Shown here piece after piece: positions 10,732 through 22,223 of a stretch of DNA of 64,000 bases (the stretch's first letter is position 1; each line of letters starts with the position of its first letter). Position numbers and translations under genes: made by a program. The stretch spans positions 76,613,232 through 76,677,231 of the forward strand of contig CAMZMU010000117.1 in assembly GCA_947311845.1 (NCBI GenBank), in the 5' to 3' direction. This DNA is from Poa pratensis. Lineage: Eukaryota; Streptophyta; Magnoliopsida; Poales; Poaceae. The notes under the pieces were generated by a model. It was not told the DNA's origin. It saw only the letters and a program-made list of their open reading frames with translations, and did no database searches.

Positions 10732-12637
10732 ATGGGCGACGCGCGGCGGCGGCGGCGACTAACGCTGCCGCCCAACGGGCTCTCGCCGACGGCGAAGCAG
10801 GGCTCGCCGGCGTGCGGCCACAACTCGGGGTCGCGCTTCTCGTGCCTACAGGAGGAGAAGGGTTCCTCCGACGATGAGGAGTGCCTCTCCGAGACTCCGT
10901 TCGAGGCCGCCATGGATGTGTTGGTCGAGGATGGAGAAGCGGAGGAGCTGGTGGGCTGGACGCCGGTGACGAGGCGGGGAAGGAGATCTGACGAAGAACT
11001 GCAGCAGGAGTTTTGGAATGAAATCGGATTCCCAACTCCGGCGTCGCGGACATGGGAGAGGAGGTCTGCCTCACCACCGGCGGCTGAGCCGGTGCCATCA
11101 CCGGAGCTGGGGATGCCACGGGAGCCGAAGGAGCTGCGGCACCCTGCTGGCGCGGATCGTGGCCGTACTTCGCCGCCGGCAGTGTCAATGGGCGCCGCCA
11201 TCTCGCGGCCGGTGCGGCTGGGCTGGCGCGGACCCGTGCCGCGGCCGCGGATCACGCCCCCCCCCCCCCCCCCCCCCCCCCCGTGCTTGGGATGTTCATG
11301 CCATCTCCCGAGGCGGCCGGTGACGGGAAGGACGGTAGGGAGACAGCGGCAGCGGCTACTCTGGCCAATGCGGATCGCGGCGGCGGAGCGACGGCCGGCC
11401 CGGGGATTGCGGATCACGGAGGCGAGGCGGGATTTGAAATTCAAAAACTTGCGTCGCCGACAGATGGGTCCCAGCAACTAGTCGATCTCGCCCGTCCGTC
11501 CCCATGGGCCTATCTTGGCCGTTGCTTCGTTGGGTTGTGGAAACCCTTCATCTCAGCCGGTTCGACGAGCTCGGATACCAGAGTTCGACGACCGCACGCC
11601 GCCATCGCCACACCTAGCCCTACCACGACGACGCCTGGATCGGACGCCGCCAAGCGACCATCTCCTCCCATCCCGCGCCCCCTCGCGCGGTCCTTCACAG
11701 AGGTCGCGGCATCGCCGCCAAGCATGTCGGGGCAAGGTGGGGGACAGGCGGGTCGCGGCCAGCAAGGACCTCAGCAGCCACCCGCCCAACTTCCGCAAAC
11801 TCGTCCTCCGATGATCTTCGGAAGGCTCGTGGGCCGGGAACCGGGACGGCGGCCGTGAACGTGGCGGCGCCCAGGCTTGGTGCTGGTGGTGCGGGGGCGC
11901 GGTGCGCGCTGCTGCGGCGCCGATGCGTGCTGCTATGGCGCCAACGGTGGTGCCTCCGACGGTGCTGCCTACTGCTGTCACGACCGTGCCGTTTGTCGTG
12001 GGAACGGCCGCGGCGGTGGGCACGGCCGCCGCTAACAAGAAGACGAAGAAGAAGAAAAAGAAACCGGCGACGCCGGCGCTGTCGGAGGCTGTGGCCGGTC
12101 AGGGTACTGCTGCTGCACCTGTTACGACCGCGCCTGCGGATGCTACTGTGCCTGCTGGTCCGATTGCGGCAAAGAGGAAGAGATGTGCCACTTGTCAGAT
12201 TGATTCCCACAGTACGAAGGAGTGCTCGGTTGACCGCTATTGTTACTTCTGTGACAGGGTGGTGAACCCGACGCTTCGGTGCCCAATCCTCAGGGTGCCG
12301 AAACCAGATGCTGGGATGGCTGGAATCGGATGTGAGGATACTATGTTCAGCCACCTGCCGGACGGGGTCTTTAGACCACAGCTGGCCACAAGTGCTGCCC
12401 CTGTGGCTGTTGTGACGGTGACCGGGGAACCTGTGTCGGTGGAAGTGGTTCAGTCCATGATAGCTCGCTACTGTCCACTACAGTCCGCATGGCGCTGGGA
12501 GGCCATCCCATATGGGCAGTACAAGGAGGATTCGTTCCTGATCAATTTTCCTTCTATGGCGGACTTGGAGAGGATGAATGGATCGGAGCTAGGGGTTCCA
12601 AAGCAGCAAACGGTGATCTCCATTGACATATGGAAGC
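10732..12637 (+). pseudogene. LINE ORF1, N-terminal part (frameshifted)
   Basis: The ATG at 10732 opens a basic, low-complexity region that contains a C26 tract (11257-11282) encoding proline. The reading frame changes at that tract and again near 11855. The conserved segment at about 12180-12290 holds a zinc knuckle CATCQIDSHSTKEC (C-x2-C-x4-H-x4-C) and a second one, CYFCDRVVNPTLRC, in which the expected His is Asn. A Lys-rich stretch (12027-12065) precedes it and fits nucleic-acid binding. The frame then enters the DUF4283-like region and is interrupted at 12637 by the Tat-lineage element. ORF1 proteins of this clade coat LINE RNA in the ribonucleoprotein. Confidence 0.8.
12633..12637 (+). 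repeat. Target-site duplication GAAGC (left)
   Basis: GAAGC directly before the 5' LTR matches GAAGC at 25825-25829 directly after the 3' LTR. This proves that the 12638-25824 element inserted into the LINE as a unit. Confidence 0.95.
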
Positions 12638-13110
12638 TGACGAGGTTATGCTCTGTGGGTACCCCAGCTCAAGGGTACCTGGTGCACGTGATGATCAAAG
12701 AAGCCCAAGAATTAATCGAAGCCCATGAAGGAAGGCCTAAAACGAAGAGTGTTTTCCAAGTTAGATCAAGTTATAGTCGGTTAAGGCTTTCCATATATGT
12801 AACCTTGGTCGGTTATGTTTCCCGAGACCCAGCCTCCTATATAAAGGCTGGGAGGGTGATCGATCAAGGCAAGCAATCCATAGCCACCAAAATCTCGACG
12901 AGATCTGCTGCTCGTCGAACCTTTGTAACCTCCATATTCAAACCATAAACACAGACAAGCAGGAAGTAGGGGTTTTACCTCACTCGAGGGCCCTGAACCT
13001 GGGTAAATCCAGCTTGTCAGCCGTCGATTCCACCAATACTACGCGTCCTCTACCACACAATCAACCCTAGGTATAGCAACCATGGGACTTGCCGAGGGCA
13101 CACCTCGACA
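12638..13110 (+). repeat. 5' LTR of the Tat-lineage element
   Basis: Begins TGACGAGGTTATG and ends CACCTCGACA. The promoter TATATAAAGG is at 12838-12847. It is the same length as the 3' LTR and 98.7% identical to it. The LINE frame reading into it is accidental. Confidence 0.95.
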
Positions 13111-13112
13111 AT

Positions 13113-13127
13113 TGGCGCCGTCTGTGG
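13113..13127 (+). other. Primer-binding site
   Basis: TGGCGCCGTCTGTGG begins two bases after the LTR. It is the tRNA primer site characteristic of this lineage, and the nested element carries the same motif at 23055-23070 on the minus strand. Confidence 0.8.
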
Positions 13128-13182
13128 AAACAGGTAGTATTGGGCTCACGGTTTCGCCGGTTTCATCATCAAGCGCCACCCG

Positions 13183-16060
13183 ATGATCGCATCTGCACAA
13201 GGTAACTCGCCTACTGCATCATCAAAAAGCAAATCACCGACCACCGTTGCAAACAGCAACTCGCCGGCAAGATCCACCAGCATCAATTCAAAAAGCGATC
13301 ACTCGCCAAAATCTCCAAGGAGGCTCACGCCGCACTCGATGGAAGCTCAACAAGCCTTCGCCGGACTCGAATCAGGTTTGGATATTACGGTTGGAAAATT
13401 TAACTTCTTTGTCGATAAAGATGGTGTGCAGGACCTGTTAGATCCACTCGACGTGGAGACACTCGACATGGAGACAATCGACAACGCTTCGACTGCAACA
13501 CCATCCATCTTGGGCGCGACATCGTCACAGATCGTCCCGATCCAATCGCCAAGCGACTCTGCACGTCCATGACCTCGCAAGAGTTCCGTAACGAGGTGGC
13601 AAAAAGATTTGGAAGAAGCGAGATCGAATCTGCGTACCGCCCAAACAACTCAATCGAGTCACTCGACGACATCGTCGACTGCAATGACGTCGCGGGGAAC
13701 GAAGAGAACATAGACGACAACATATACTCGCCGATCTCAACGGCCCAGAAATCCGTGCCAGCCACGAGATATTCACCTGCGACGCAGACAGCCTGGACAA
13801 AGCACTCGAAGATAACTCGATTGTGGCGGAAACCCCAACAAGCAAAGCAACTCCAACATGAGCCTGGACGACGACGCCGAATCCATAAACGCATCAGCAA
13901 CACATGGATGGAGGATCGGGTGGTACCGTATCAGGTATACCGCGAGTACAGCAGAAACATCAGCAGCCGCAACATGCCGTCGACCTACAGAATACCCTTG
14001 CACAGTCACCATGCCAGACGGAACAACCACGCTGACCATCACCGCAGAGATGGCGGAAAAAGTGAGCAAAGTAATCGAAGCTGCACAATGCTACCAGCAA
14101 ACGCAACTCCAGAAGAGGTATTAACCTTACAATATTCCATGGCAAGAATCGATACGGTTAAAAAATTACCGAGCAGTACTCGAAGAGCGCAAAAAGCAAG
14201 CCAGCATATCGAGTGCTCGACGAAGAGCGTTGTCTGTAAATTCAACAGGCAGAAACGACCCGCGGTAGGTCACGATTCATAAACCTCGGAGACGCAGATC
14301 GTGCAGCGGTCACTCGAACCTAAACCCAGCCTTTATGGCAGTCGACGCGGAAGGAGTTCCCATACCTACTGAGCCAGCCGGGGCGCTGATGACGCTAGGC
14401 ACCTACCTCAGAACAATCGAACCTCCTGCAGGAGACCCAAAGAGGGATCAGCACCTCCAACTGTACAAACAACTGGCAATAGCAGCCAAGCCATACAGCA
14501 TCCACAAGCAACTCCAAGGAGAGATACAGATCGGGACCGTCGCAGTCGAAGCCCTCGGGGAAGGAGCAGTCGAAAAGCTCATGCCGTCATCGTTCCAGTA
14601 GGAGCCACTCGAGGAGGTCATACAGCAACAGCTCAGACTCGGAAGCAGAAATCGGGCCATGTGGAGCGCTATGCTTCACTCGAGGATCCGGGAGGCTCGT
14701 ATGCCAAAGAAATTTTCGCTAGCTACCACGCCTAAGTTCAACTGCAAACAAGAGCCATCAGGCTGGCTAGAAGATTACAGGCTGGCAGTCGGATGTCAGC
14801 GCGGCACCACAACTACAGCTATGCAGTACATACAACTTATGATGGAAGGAACGGCTCGCGATTGGCTCAAATCGCTACCCGAATCATACTACGATTCGTG
14901 GGAACACTTCAAGGGTGATTTCATCAAATACTTCGAGCCTCTATGTGAGCGCCCCAAAACCTTCGAGGAGCTCCGGACCTGCAAGCAAAAGTCAGATGAA
15001 TCTCTGAGATCGTACATACGGCGGTGGACCACCATCCGTAACTCAGTAGGCAACGTATCAGAAGATAGGGCAATCGACGCCTTCAAAAACGGACTCTGGA
15101 GGGAAGACTTCAAAGAAACACTTGGTCGAGAAGACCCAAAACAATGGCCGCACTCATGGTACTCGCAACAAAGTGGGCAGACGGAGAAGACTCCGTACGA
15201 GGCACTCGACCCATAGCATCACATGAAAATCACGAGGGTGCAGTCGAGACCGCAGAGATAGCTACAGAGATGATCGAAGGCGCAAACGCAAGAATCGTTA
15301 TCACGACGATGACCATCCAAACTTCATTGCAGCAGGCTTTGTCCAGTCAAGGGACAGTCGCGACCAAACTGACAGACGACCCGACGATCATCGTGATAAT
15401 CGAGATCATCATACGGACGACCGCCGAGGTAATCGAGAGCACCGTACAGACGATCGACGTGACAGTCGAGAACACAGACGCGACGACCGCGATAGCTACA
15501 GAAGGCCAGAGTGGCGCAGGCGAGCAGACAAAGATCCTGAGCGCTCAATCGAAGAAAGATGGACGATTATTGCAGGTTCCATCTTTACAAAGGGGATGAT
15601 GGTAAGCTTCGCTCTAACCACTCGCTGAGAAATTGCAGGGAATTCGATCAACTTGCGATTGAACATATACTGCGACTGCAAAGAGATGGGCGTGCACCTC
15701 CTCAACTAGTGCAGATTCCATCGACTACATCACAAGCACAGCCTGTTCAGGCATATCCAGCACCGCAACAAGTACAACAAGCACAGGTATATTCCATACC
15801 ACCACAAACACAGCCTACTCAGGTGTATACTGCACCAGCACCAGCGCAACCGACACCAGTATACATGGTGCCAGCACAACCCGTTACGGGAACACAAATG
15901 GCAGCAGCCGTGCACCAGATGCAGCAGGGAGATGAACAAAAATATCCCGTAACTCGCGGGCAGATGAACATGATCCAGCGAGGACGTCCCTCCAATAGAG
16001 AGAAAAATTACACACTCGACACGTCAATATGGCGGTCATGGCACCCCCAGCCATCACAAT
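13183..16060 (+). pseudogene. gag of the non-autonomous Tat-lineage element
   Basis: Open segments in changing frames (13183-13572, 13569-14282, 14335-14601, 14659-15216, 15144-15599, 15559-16060) together make a gag-like region. The capsid-type Retrotrans_gag core lies at about 14700-15140, with hallmarks WLEDYRLAVGC, ARDWLKSLP and FKGDFIKYFEP, and aligns with the nested element's gag. A zinc-knuckle-like C-x2-H...H-x4-C motif follows at about 15570-15635, then a Gln/Pro-rich spacer (15720-15930). At least four frame changes mean it is no longer translatable as one protein. In life it would form the virus-like particle and package RNA. Confidence 0.75.
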
Positions 16061-16063
16061 TTT

Positions 16064-16759
16064 TTGAAAGGGTCAGAAACTCCGATTATCTTCAATCGAG
16101 AGGACCACCCACCCGCAGTATATCGACCAGGGCATGCAGCCTTGGTACTCGACGCTCAAATTGGAGGCTACGCCATGACCAAGGTCTTCATGGACGGAGG
16201 TAGCGGTCTCAACATAATCTTTGCAGATACGCTGCGTAGAATGAACAAATCAGTCGAAAATCTGCCAAAGTCCGCAAGTACCTTCCACGGCATCGTCCCA
16301 GGCAAAGCAGTGCTCCCAGAAGGCACCATACAACTCGATGTTACGTTTGGAGACCCTACTCACTTCAGAACCGAGTCGATTGAGTTTGAAGTGGTCGATT
16401 GGAAATCACAATACCATGCAATACTTGGGCGCCCCACTTTCGCTCGATTCATGGCCGTCCCACACTACGCCTACCTCAAGCTCAAAATGCCAGGGCCAAA
16501 AGGAGTCATCACGATCAACGGGAACTTTCAAAGGTCAGATTCATGTGACCGTGACTTCAGCAAAATATCAGAGATGTACGGGATGGAGCAATCACTCGCC
16601 GAGCTTGAGGTCTCCAATGACCGTACACCTCTACCAGAAAGCAAGAAAATGGCAATCGACAGAGGGCTCAAGGTCATCAACGACGCGATGAAGCACAAGG
16701 GGCAGGCGAGTGAAGGTTCAGAGACGGTCAACATGTCGTCAAGTCACACTAGTATATAG
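16064..16759 (+). CDS. Aspartic protease domain, Tat-lineage element
   Basis: An open frame of 231 codons contains the retropepsin active-site block VFMDGGSG (D-G-G-S, about 16185-16210) and the downstream ILGRPTFARFMAVPHYAYLKLK block typical of Tat-lineage proteases. It closely matches the nested element's protease, with long identical runs. The frame ends with a stop (16757-16759) immediately after the VxMSSS block. In the nested relative the reverse-transcriptase linker follows at that point. The protein would process gag; polymerase functions are absent. Intactness suggests little time since activity. Confidence 0.75.
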   Translation: MKGSETPIIFNREDHPPAVYRPGHAALVLDAQIGGYAMTKVFMDGGSGLNIIFADTLRRMNKSVENLPKSASTFHGIVPGKAVLPEGTIQLDVTFGDPTHFRTESIEFEVVDWKSQYHAILGRPTFARFMAVPHYAYLKLKMPGPKGVITINGNFQRSDSCDRDFSKISEMYGMEQSLAELEVSNDRTPLPESKKMAIDRGLKVINDAMKHKGQASEGSETVNMSSSHTSI

Positions 16760-16977
16760 AAGGACGCATCTGCGTCAGTTCTATGCATAGATATGTAATA
16801 GGCGCATAATATCGGAAGAACCAGCAGGTTTCAGACGCACTCTTTTCCCTTACCAGGGTACCTAAGGGGACTGGAAGGTTTTTAATGAGGCGGCTGCTGG
16901 TCGAAAACACATTTCGAATAAAGATACATTTTCCTCCATATTCCTCATATATGCCTTTTATTGTTTACCCTATTCAA

Positions 16978-17175
16978 ACACTCGGGGGCTCGAGCATAAA
17001 ACCCAACCCCACTCGATATACTCGGGGGCTGGGTCAAGCAAAAATACTAAAAACCCCACTCGATATACTCGGGGGCTGGGTCAAGCAAAAATACTAAAAA
17101 CCCCACTCGATATACTCGAGGGCTGGCAAAACTACTCAAATATCCCACTCGATAGACTCGGGGGCTGTTATAAAT
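16978..17175 (+). repeat. 47-bp minisatellite carrying PPT-like motifs
   Basis: Units starting CCCCACTCGATATACTCGGGGG at 17007, 17054 and 17101 repeat with a 47-base period, with diverged copies either side. Each contains ACTCGGGGGCT, the same purine-rich core that forms the element's real polypurine tract at 25339-25351. Confidence 0.9.
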
Positions 17176-17258
17176 ATACGCATATAAATATTTCGCCACA
17201 AATACAAGAGAACATATTTACATTCGAAGAATGCCCTGGATTTCAAAAAGTTTACAAG

Positions 17259-17662
17259 TTAAGAATCTGGCTCATCCTTTGTATCCAGTACAGAACCAAA
17301 AAGCTGCTCCTTGCAGCAATCGATGAGTTCCTCAGCAGCAGAGCGTGTCTCGATCAAGTGTGATTGGGATACAAGTGTGCCAGTTGCAGGAGGTCGAATC
17401 GAAAAATTTGGCTTACGGTCGTGGATGTAAGCCATAGTGGCGTTGGATACACGAATAGCAAGCTGCATCAAAGACTCTTTGACTGAGTCCGTCACTCGAA
17501 AGATATCGATCAAGGGAAACAAGCCTTGAGGTTGAGGCCCTGACGGGAAAAGCGCGCAATTTAGGCGAGTAAAGATACGTCTGCACATCTCGAGCACTTG
17601 GGCGTTTCGCCATACTCGATCCTTCAAAGTAGCAAGTGTGCGAGCGTGCACCTTGTCCAAAT
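17259..17662 (-). pseudogene. Antisense ORF of the outer Tat element, C-terminal piece
   Basis: A minus-strand open frame of about 133 codons lies downstream of the protease and in antisense to the outer element. It contains helical, Arg/Leu-rich sequence with no recognised domain and ends at the stop at 17259. Antisense ORFs in this position are known for Tat-lineage elements (Retand, RIRE2, Grande). A candidate N-terminal piece starts at 23613, on the other side of the nested insertion, so the two are probably halves of one gene. No function is assigned. Confidence 0.45.
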
Positions 17663-17664
17663 AA

Positions 17665-18130
17665 AAATGCAGCCTGCCACCGGCGCCAGCGCTTTGTTTG
17701 AGCCCAGGTTGGCGAGGGTGTCGGCTTCCTCGTTGCTCTCGCGGCCGACGTGCCGCAGCTCGCAGCCGTCGAAGGTACCTTCCAGCTGGTTGTATTGGTC
17801 CCTGTAGGCGATCATGTTGTCGGCGATGGCGTCACATTGCTTCATGGTTTGTTGCACGACGAGGTAGGAGTCTCCGTAGATCATGAGGTGAGTGGCGCCG
17901 CAGTTCTTGGCCATCCGCATGCCGTGGATCAGGGCCTCGTACTCTGCCTCGTTGTTGGAGGGCGTTGGGAAGTTCATCTGCAGCACGTACCTCAGCTTGT
18001 CGCCTTTAGGTGAGATGAGGACGACTCCCGCCCTGCTGATCTGAACTTCTTGGAGCCGTCGAAGTACATTGTCCATGCGTTGGACAGGTCGGGTACGTCT
18101 GGTAGCTGGGCCTCTATCCACTCGGTGGTG
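17665..18130 (-). pseudogene. RNase H, truncated (nested Tat element)
   Basis: Contains the core NNEAEYEALIHGMRMAK, the catalytic-Asp region IYGDSYLVVQQ and the RESNEEADTLANLGS block of the Tat-lineage RNase H. A frameshift near 18010-18030 separates it from the reverse-transcriptase frame. The sequence stops matching the family after ANLGSNKALAPVAG and switches into outer-element DNA. The missing part would hold the second half of RNase H and the integrase. Confidence 0.85.
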
Positions 18131-19515
18131 AACTCTGGAAGCACCTGGGCCTTGATTGACTTCGGGTGCGCGTACTTCAGCCCCCAGGGCCCTAGCTCAA
18201 CAACCCACTTGGCGACTCGCCCCGTCGCGGCTTGGTTGGTGAGGATGTCGGAGAGCCCGGAGGAGCTTACTACCGTGATGGAGTGCTCGGAGAAGTAGTG
18301 GACGACCTTCCTTGATGTCATGAAGACTCCGTATGCTAGCTTCTGGTAGTGCGGGTACCGCTGCTTGGACAAGGTTAGCACCTCACTGAGGTAGTAGACG
18401 GGTCGCTGAACAGGGTAACTGTGTCCTTCTTCTTCTCGTTCGACTACGAGTACCGTGCTGACCACCCTGTTCGTGGCTGACACGTAGAGGTATAGCGGCT
18501 CGTTCTCCAGTGGCGCCACCAGTACTGGGGAAGTCGTGAGTGTTTTCTTGAGTTGGTCGAACGCGACTTGCGCTTCTTCTGTCCACTCGAACTTGTCTGT
18601 CTTTTTCATCAGTTGGTAGAAAGGCAGGGCCTTTTCTCCCAACTTACTTATGAACCGGCTGAGAGCTGCGACTCGGCCGGCTAGGCGTTGCACCTCATGA
18701 AGCTTGGTCGGTGCTGGCATTGCGAGTATGTTTTGCACCTTCTCGGGGTTGGCTTCGATTCCTCTTGCAGAGACGAGGTACCCGAGCAGTTCTCCGGCTG
18801 GCACGCCGAAGACACACTTGTCCGGGTTCAGCTTGATCTGATACTCGTTGAGGGCGGCGAAGACCTTGCGGAGGTCGGCGATGAGAGTGTCCTCCGTTCG
18901 AGTGGTGACGACTATGTCGTCGACGTAGACTTGGACGATCTCTCCGATTAGCCCCTTTAGGCAGGCTTGCATTGTGCGCTGGTACGTGGCTCCAGCGTTC
19001 TTCAACCCGAAGGGCATCGTCTGGTAGCAGAAGACGCCATGGGGTGTGATGAATGCAGTCTTCTCTTCATCGTCGACGTTCATCCTGATCTGCTGGTACC
19101 CTGAGTAGGCGTCCAGGAAGGATAGGCGTGCGCAGCCTGCAGTCGAGTCGATGATCTGATCTATCCGCGGGAGCGGGAAATGGTCTTTGGGGCAGCATTT
19201 GTTGAGGGCGGTGAAGTCGACGCACATGCGGAGTTTCTTCGTCTTCTTCTTCTCCACCAGGACGGGTTCGCTACCCAGTCCGAGTCCTTGATCTCTCGGA
19301 TGAATTTGGCGTGGAGCAGTCGATCGATCTCCTTGCTTATTTCGTCTCGTTTGGGTCCTGAGAAGCGTCGCATGGTCTGCTTGACGGGTTTGGCGTCCTT
19401 GTGGACGCGTAAAGAGTGCTCGGCGAGGTTCCTGGGTATGCCTGGCATGTCAGAAGGTTGCCAGGCGAAGATCTCCCAGTTCTCACGTAGAAACTCGACG
19501 AGCGCGCTTTCCTAT
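18031..19515 (-). pseudogene. Reverse transcriptase (nested Tat element)
   Basis: The main frame (19257 down to about 18030) has the canonical blocks CVDFTALNK, FPLPRID, LDAYSGYQQI, MPFGLKNAGATYQR and the catalytic YVDD (about 18916-18927). Connection-domain and early RNase H sequence follows. The N-terminal linker (PGIPRNLAEHSL...) lies in a different frame at 19260-19448, so a frameshift at about 19258 and another near 19515 break continuity with the protease. The domain is Ty3/gypsy Tat lineage by sequence. It cannot make an intact polyprotein. Confidence 0.88.
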
Positions 19516-20290
19516 GCGATAGGCAGCTCGACGACACTTTGACTGTCTTGTTTGCGTCCGTCGGGTGGACCTGATGAGTTGTCGTGTCGTCAGTCGTGTT
19601 GAAGGCGGCGTCCTTGGCTTGCTTCTTGCGTGGCGGGAAGATGGTTTTGTCGTTGTCGACTGCCATCGCCTCGAAGTGCTCTTCCATTCCGAAGAACTCG
19701 GAGATCTTGCTGAACTCGCGGTCGCAGCTGTTGGAGCGGTCGAAGTCGCCGTGCACCGTGATGACGCCCTTGGGTCCAGGCATCTTGAGCATGAGGTAGG
19801 CGTAGTGAGGTACCGCCATGAATCTGGCAAAGGTTGGGCGCCCGAGTATCGCGTGGTACTGCGACTTCCAGTCGACTACCTCGAAGTCGATCGACTCCCT
19901 CTTGAAGTTTTCGGGTGTGCCGAAGATGACGTCGAGTGTGATCGTTCCCATGGGCGTGACTGCTTGCCCTGGTACTATGCCATGGAAGGTGGTCTCTGAT
20001 GCCGCCAAGTTTGTCGTTGGCCTGTTTATCCTTCTGAGGGTGTCGGCAAAGATGATGTTAATGCCGCTGCCTCCGTCCATGAACACCTTTTTCAGGGTGT
20101 AATCTCCGATCAGAGCTTCGACTACCAGAGCGGCGTGCCCGGGTCGTGGTACTGCAGGCGGGTGATCTGCTCTGGAGAAGTGATTGGTGTCTCTGACCCT
20201 CTCAGGTAGTCGGGTACTGCAGGTGGACAGGTGATGGCCTGGAAAACTTGGCGAGTGATGATCTTCTGGGTCCTGTTTGAGGGGCGCCCC
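19515..20290 (-). pseudogene. Aspartic protease (nested Tat element)
   Basis: Carries VFMDGGSG as active-site block and DFEVVDWKSQYHAILGRPTF downstream. The upstream PPAVPRPGHAALV block also matches the outer element's protease. The frame is open, but it shifts out of register with gag on one side and the reverse transcriptase on the other. Confidence 0.82.
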
Positions 20291-20299
20291 TTCTGTATC

Positions 20300-22223
20300 A
20301 TGTTGAGTTGTCCGCGTGCCGCTGGATATGCGTCCTGGACCACGGTGGGGCATCTTGCTGCGGCTGCTGCTGCTGCAGAAAGGCTCCCGCCGCCTGTGCT
20401 GGATTAGCGACTGCGGGTGCGGGTGCTGCCTGGATGGCCAGCTGCGCGGCTGGCTGCGCTGCGGGTGCTGGAGTGACTATCTTCTGCATGGCTTCGTATA
20501 TTTGCGTGCCTTTCGACAGTCCTTCAACAGGTGGTTGGATCCCCACTTGCCCGTTTCCGGGTTCCTGAACATGTGGTGCCTGCAGGGTTGTTCCAGCTCT
20601 TCCGCTGGGCTCAGTGTGCGTTTCTGCCACTCGCGTTTATGGCCTCCGTCGCTGCGGTAGCTGCTGCCGCCGCTTCGGTTGTATTGCCCCTGGCTGTATT
20701 GGCGACTCTGGTCACCGCCGCTTCGACTGTACTGTACATGGCTGTATTGGCGACTGCTGTCGCGCGCTTCATCCTCACGGGGGGTTTGGAATCCCGCCGC
20801 TACTAACTCGATTGAGTCGTTGCCGTTGTAACGCGGCTTCTTCTTGTGGCGTCCTTCTCGCCAGTTGCTTGGTCCGGCTTCGTCCTTCGGGGAGTAGCGT
20901 GAACTATCGCGGACCGAGTCCTCTCCGTCTGCCCACTGGTTTGCTATCTTCATGACCTCGATCATGTTTTTCGGCCGGAGCCTACCAAACTCCTCGCGGA
21001 GGTCGCGGCGGGAGACGCCGTGCATGAAGGCATCCATCACTCGGTCCTCCGAGGCGGTCTCCATGGTGTTGCGGAGCAGGGTCCAACGCTGGATGTACGA
21101 CCGGAGCGGCTCGTCTCGTCCTTGCTTGCATGCTTGTAGCTCGACGAAAGTCGTCGGTCTCGAGTACGTCCCCAGGAAGCTTTAACGAAGGCCTCCGCGA
21201 ACTCGTCCCACGTCCTGAAGGCGTTCTTGGGTTGAGTGTTGAGCCACCCGCGTGCAGAGCCCGTGAGCATCAGCTGGATGTATGCATGGCCGTAGTCGAA
21301 GTACCGCCCTGGCAACTGCAGGCTATGAGGTAGTCTTCTAGCCAGAGTCTCGGGTCCTGCTTCCCGTCGTACTTGACTGCTTCTGCCGTGAGCTTGAAGC
21401 CCTTGGGCATTCTTGTGTCGCGGATGTTGAAGCTGAAGCATGCGGCGCCGCATGGCTCGAAGTCGCCGTCATTGCGGTCGTCAGTATTGGGTGTGCTGAC
21501 CGTCCGCTGGGTGCGGCTGCGGTCCACCGTCCTCTGTGTGATGACGTTGCGGAGGTCTTCGCCTGGCTGCGGTTGTCGCAGTGTCTTGCCGCGGGCCTGC
21601 GAGTGCTGCGGGCTCCGGTCGCGGTGGCCTCGATCTTCTCGCACCTTTTCTGTCGGCGCCTTGTTCATCAGAGCTTCTTCGACTGCCTTGATAGACATGA
21701 TCTGCTGCTTGTGGAGGAGAGCGCGCGAGTCGCCCTCGGCGGCTGCGTCAGCCGCAGGTATGTTTCGACTGCCATGAGCGCGGCTCCGGGCTTTTGGGGA
21801 CGGGTATCCCGTCTGCGTCTTCGCTCATGTATGATGATTCGAGGTTGCGGGTGACTTAGCGCGGTCGGCCTCCGTCATCAGGGGCACGCGTGCTCTGTGG
21901 CGCCTTGCTCCTTGTGAGACCTCTGTTGAGGCAGTGAACGAGTAAGCGGCCCTCCTGGCGCTCGACGCGTCAGCCTCCTCCTTGCGTCGGAGGAGCTCGG
22001 CCTTCTCTGCGCGGAGTCGTTCGCCTTCCTTCCGTAGCAGGTACTGGACCGCCATAAGGTCCTCCCGGGGTGCGTCTGGTGGGGGGTACGTGCCGTCCTC
22101 GACGTGCTTCAGGGCTCTGATTGCTATCTCTCGGGTGATGGTGAGCCGCGTCACCTGGTCCGGCATGAGCACCTCCAGTGGGTATGCGGGTTCGTCGCCG
22201 TTGCCCTGCGTCGGGCCGATCAT
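20300..22223 (-). pseudogene. gag (nested Tat element)
   Basis: Pieces in three frames: 22223-21825 (MIGPTQGNGDEP... with an Arg/Glu-rich coiled stretch), 21698-21270 (capsid start, MPKGFKLTAEAVKYDGKQDP and WLEDYLIAC), and 21064-20477 (WADGEDSVRD and a zinc-knuckle-like C-x2-H...H-x4-C). An Ala/Pro/Gln-rich linker leads to the protease. The same order is seen in the outer element. Frameshifts near 21300 and 21060 inactivate it. Confidence 0.75.

Noticed and set aside
10701..11477. Long minus-strand open frame opposite LINE ORF1
   Set aside because: It mirrors a GC-rich, low-complexity region and has no conserved motif; the plus-strand ORF1 explains it.
16978..17175. CRISPR-like array of regularly spaced repeats
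   Set aside because: Period 47 with no unique spacers, and it lies inside an LTR retrotransposon of a plant nuclear genome; it is a minisatellite.
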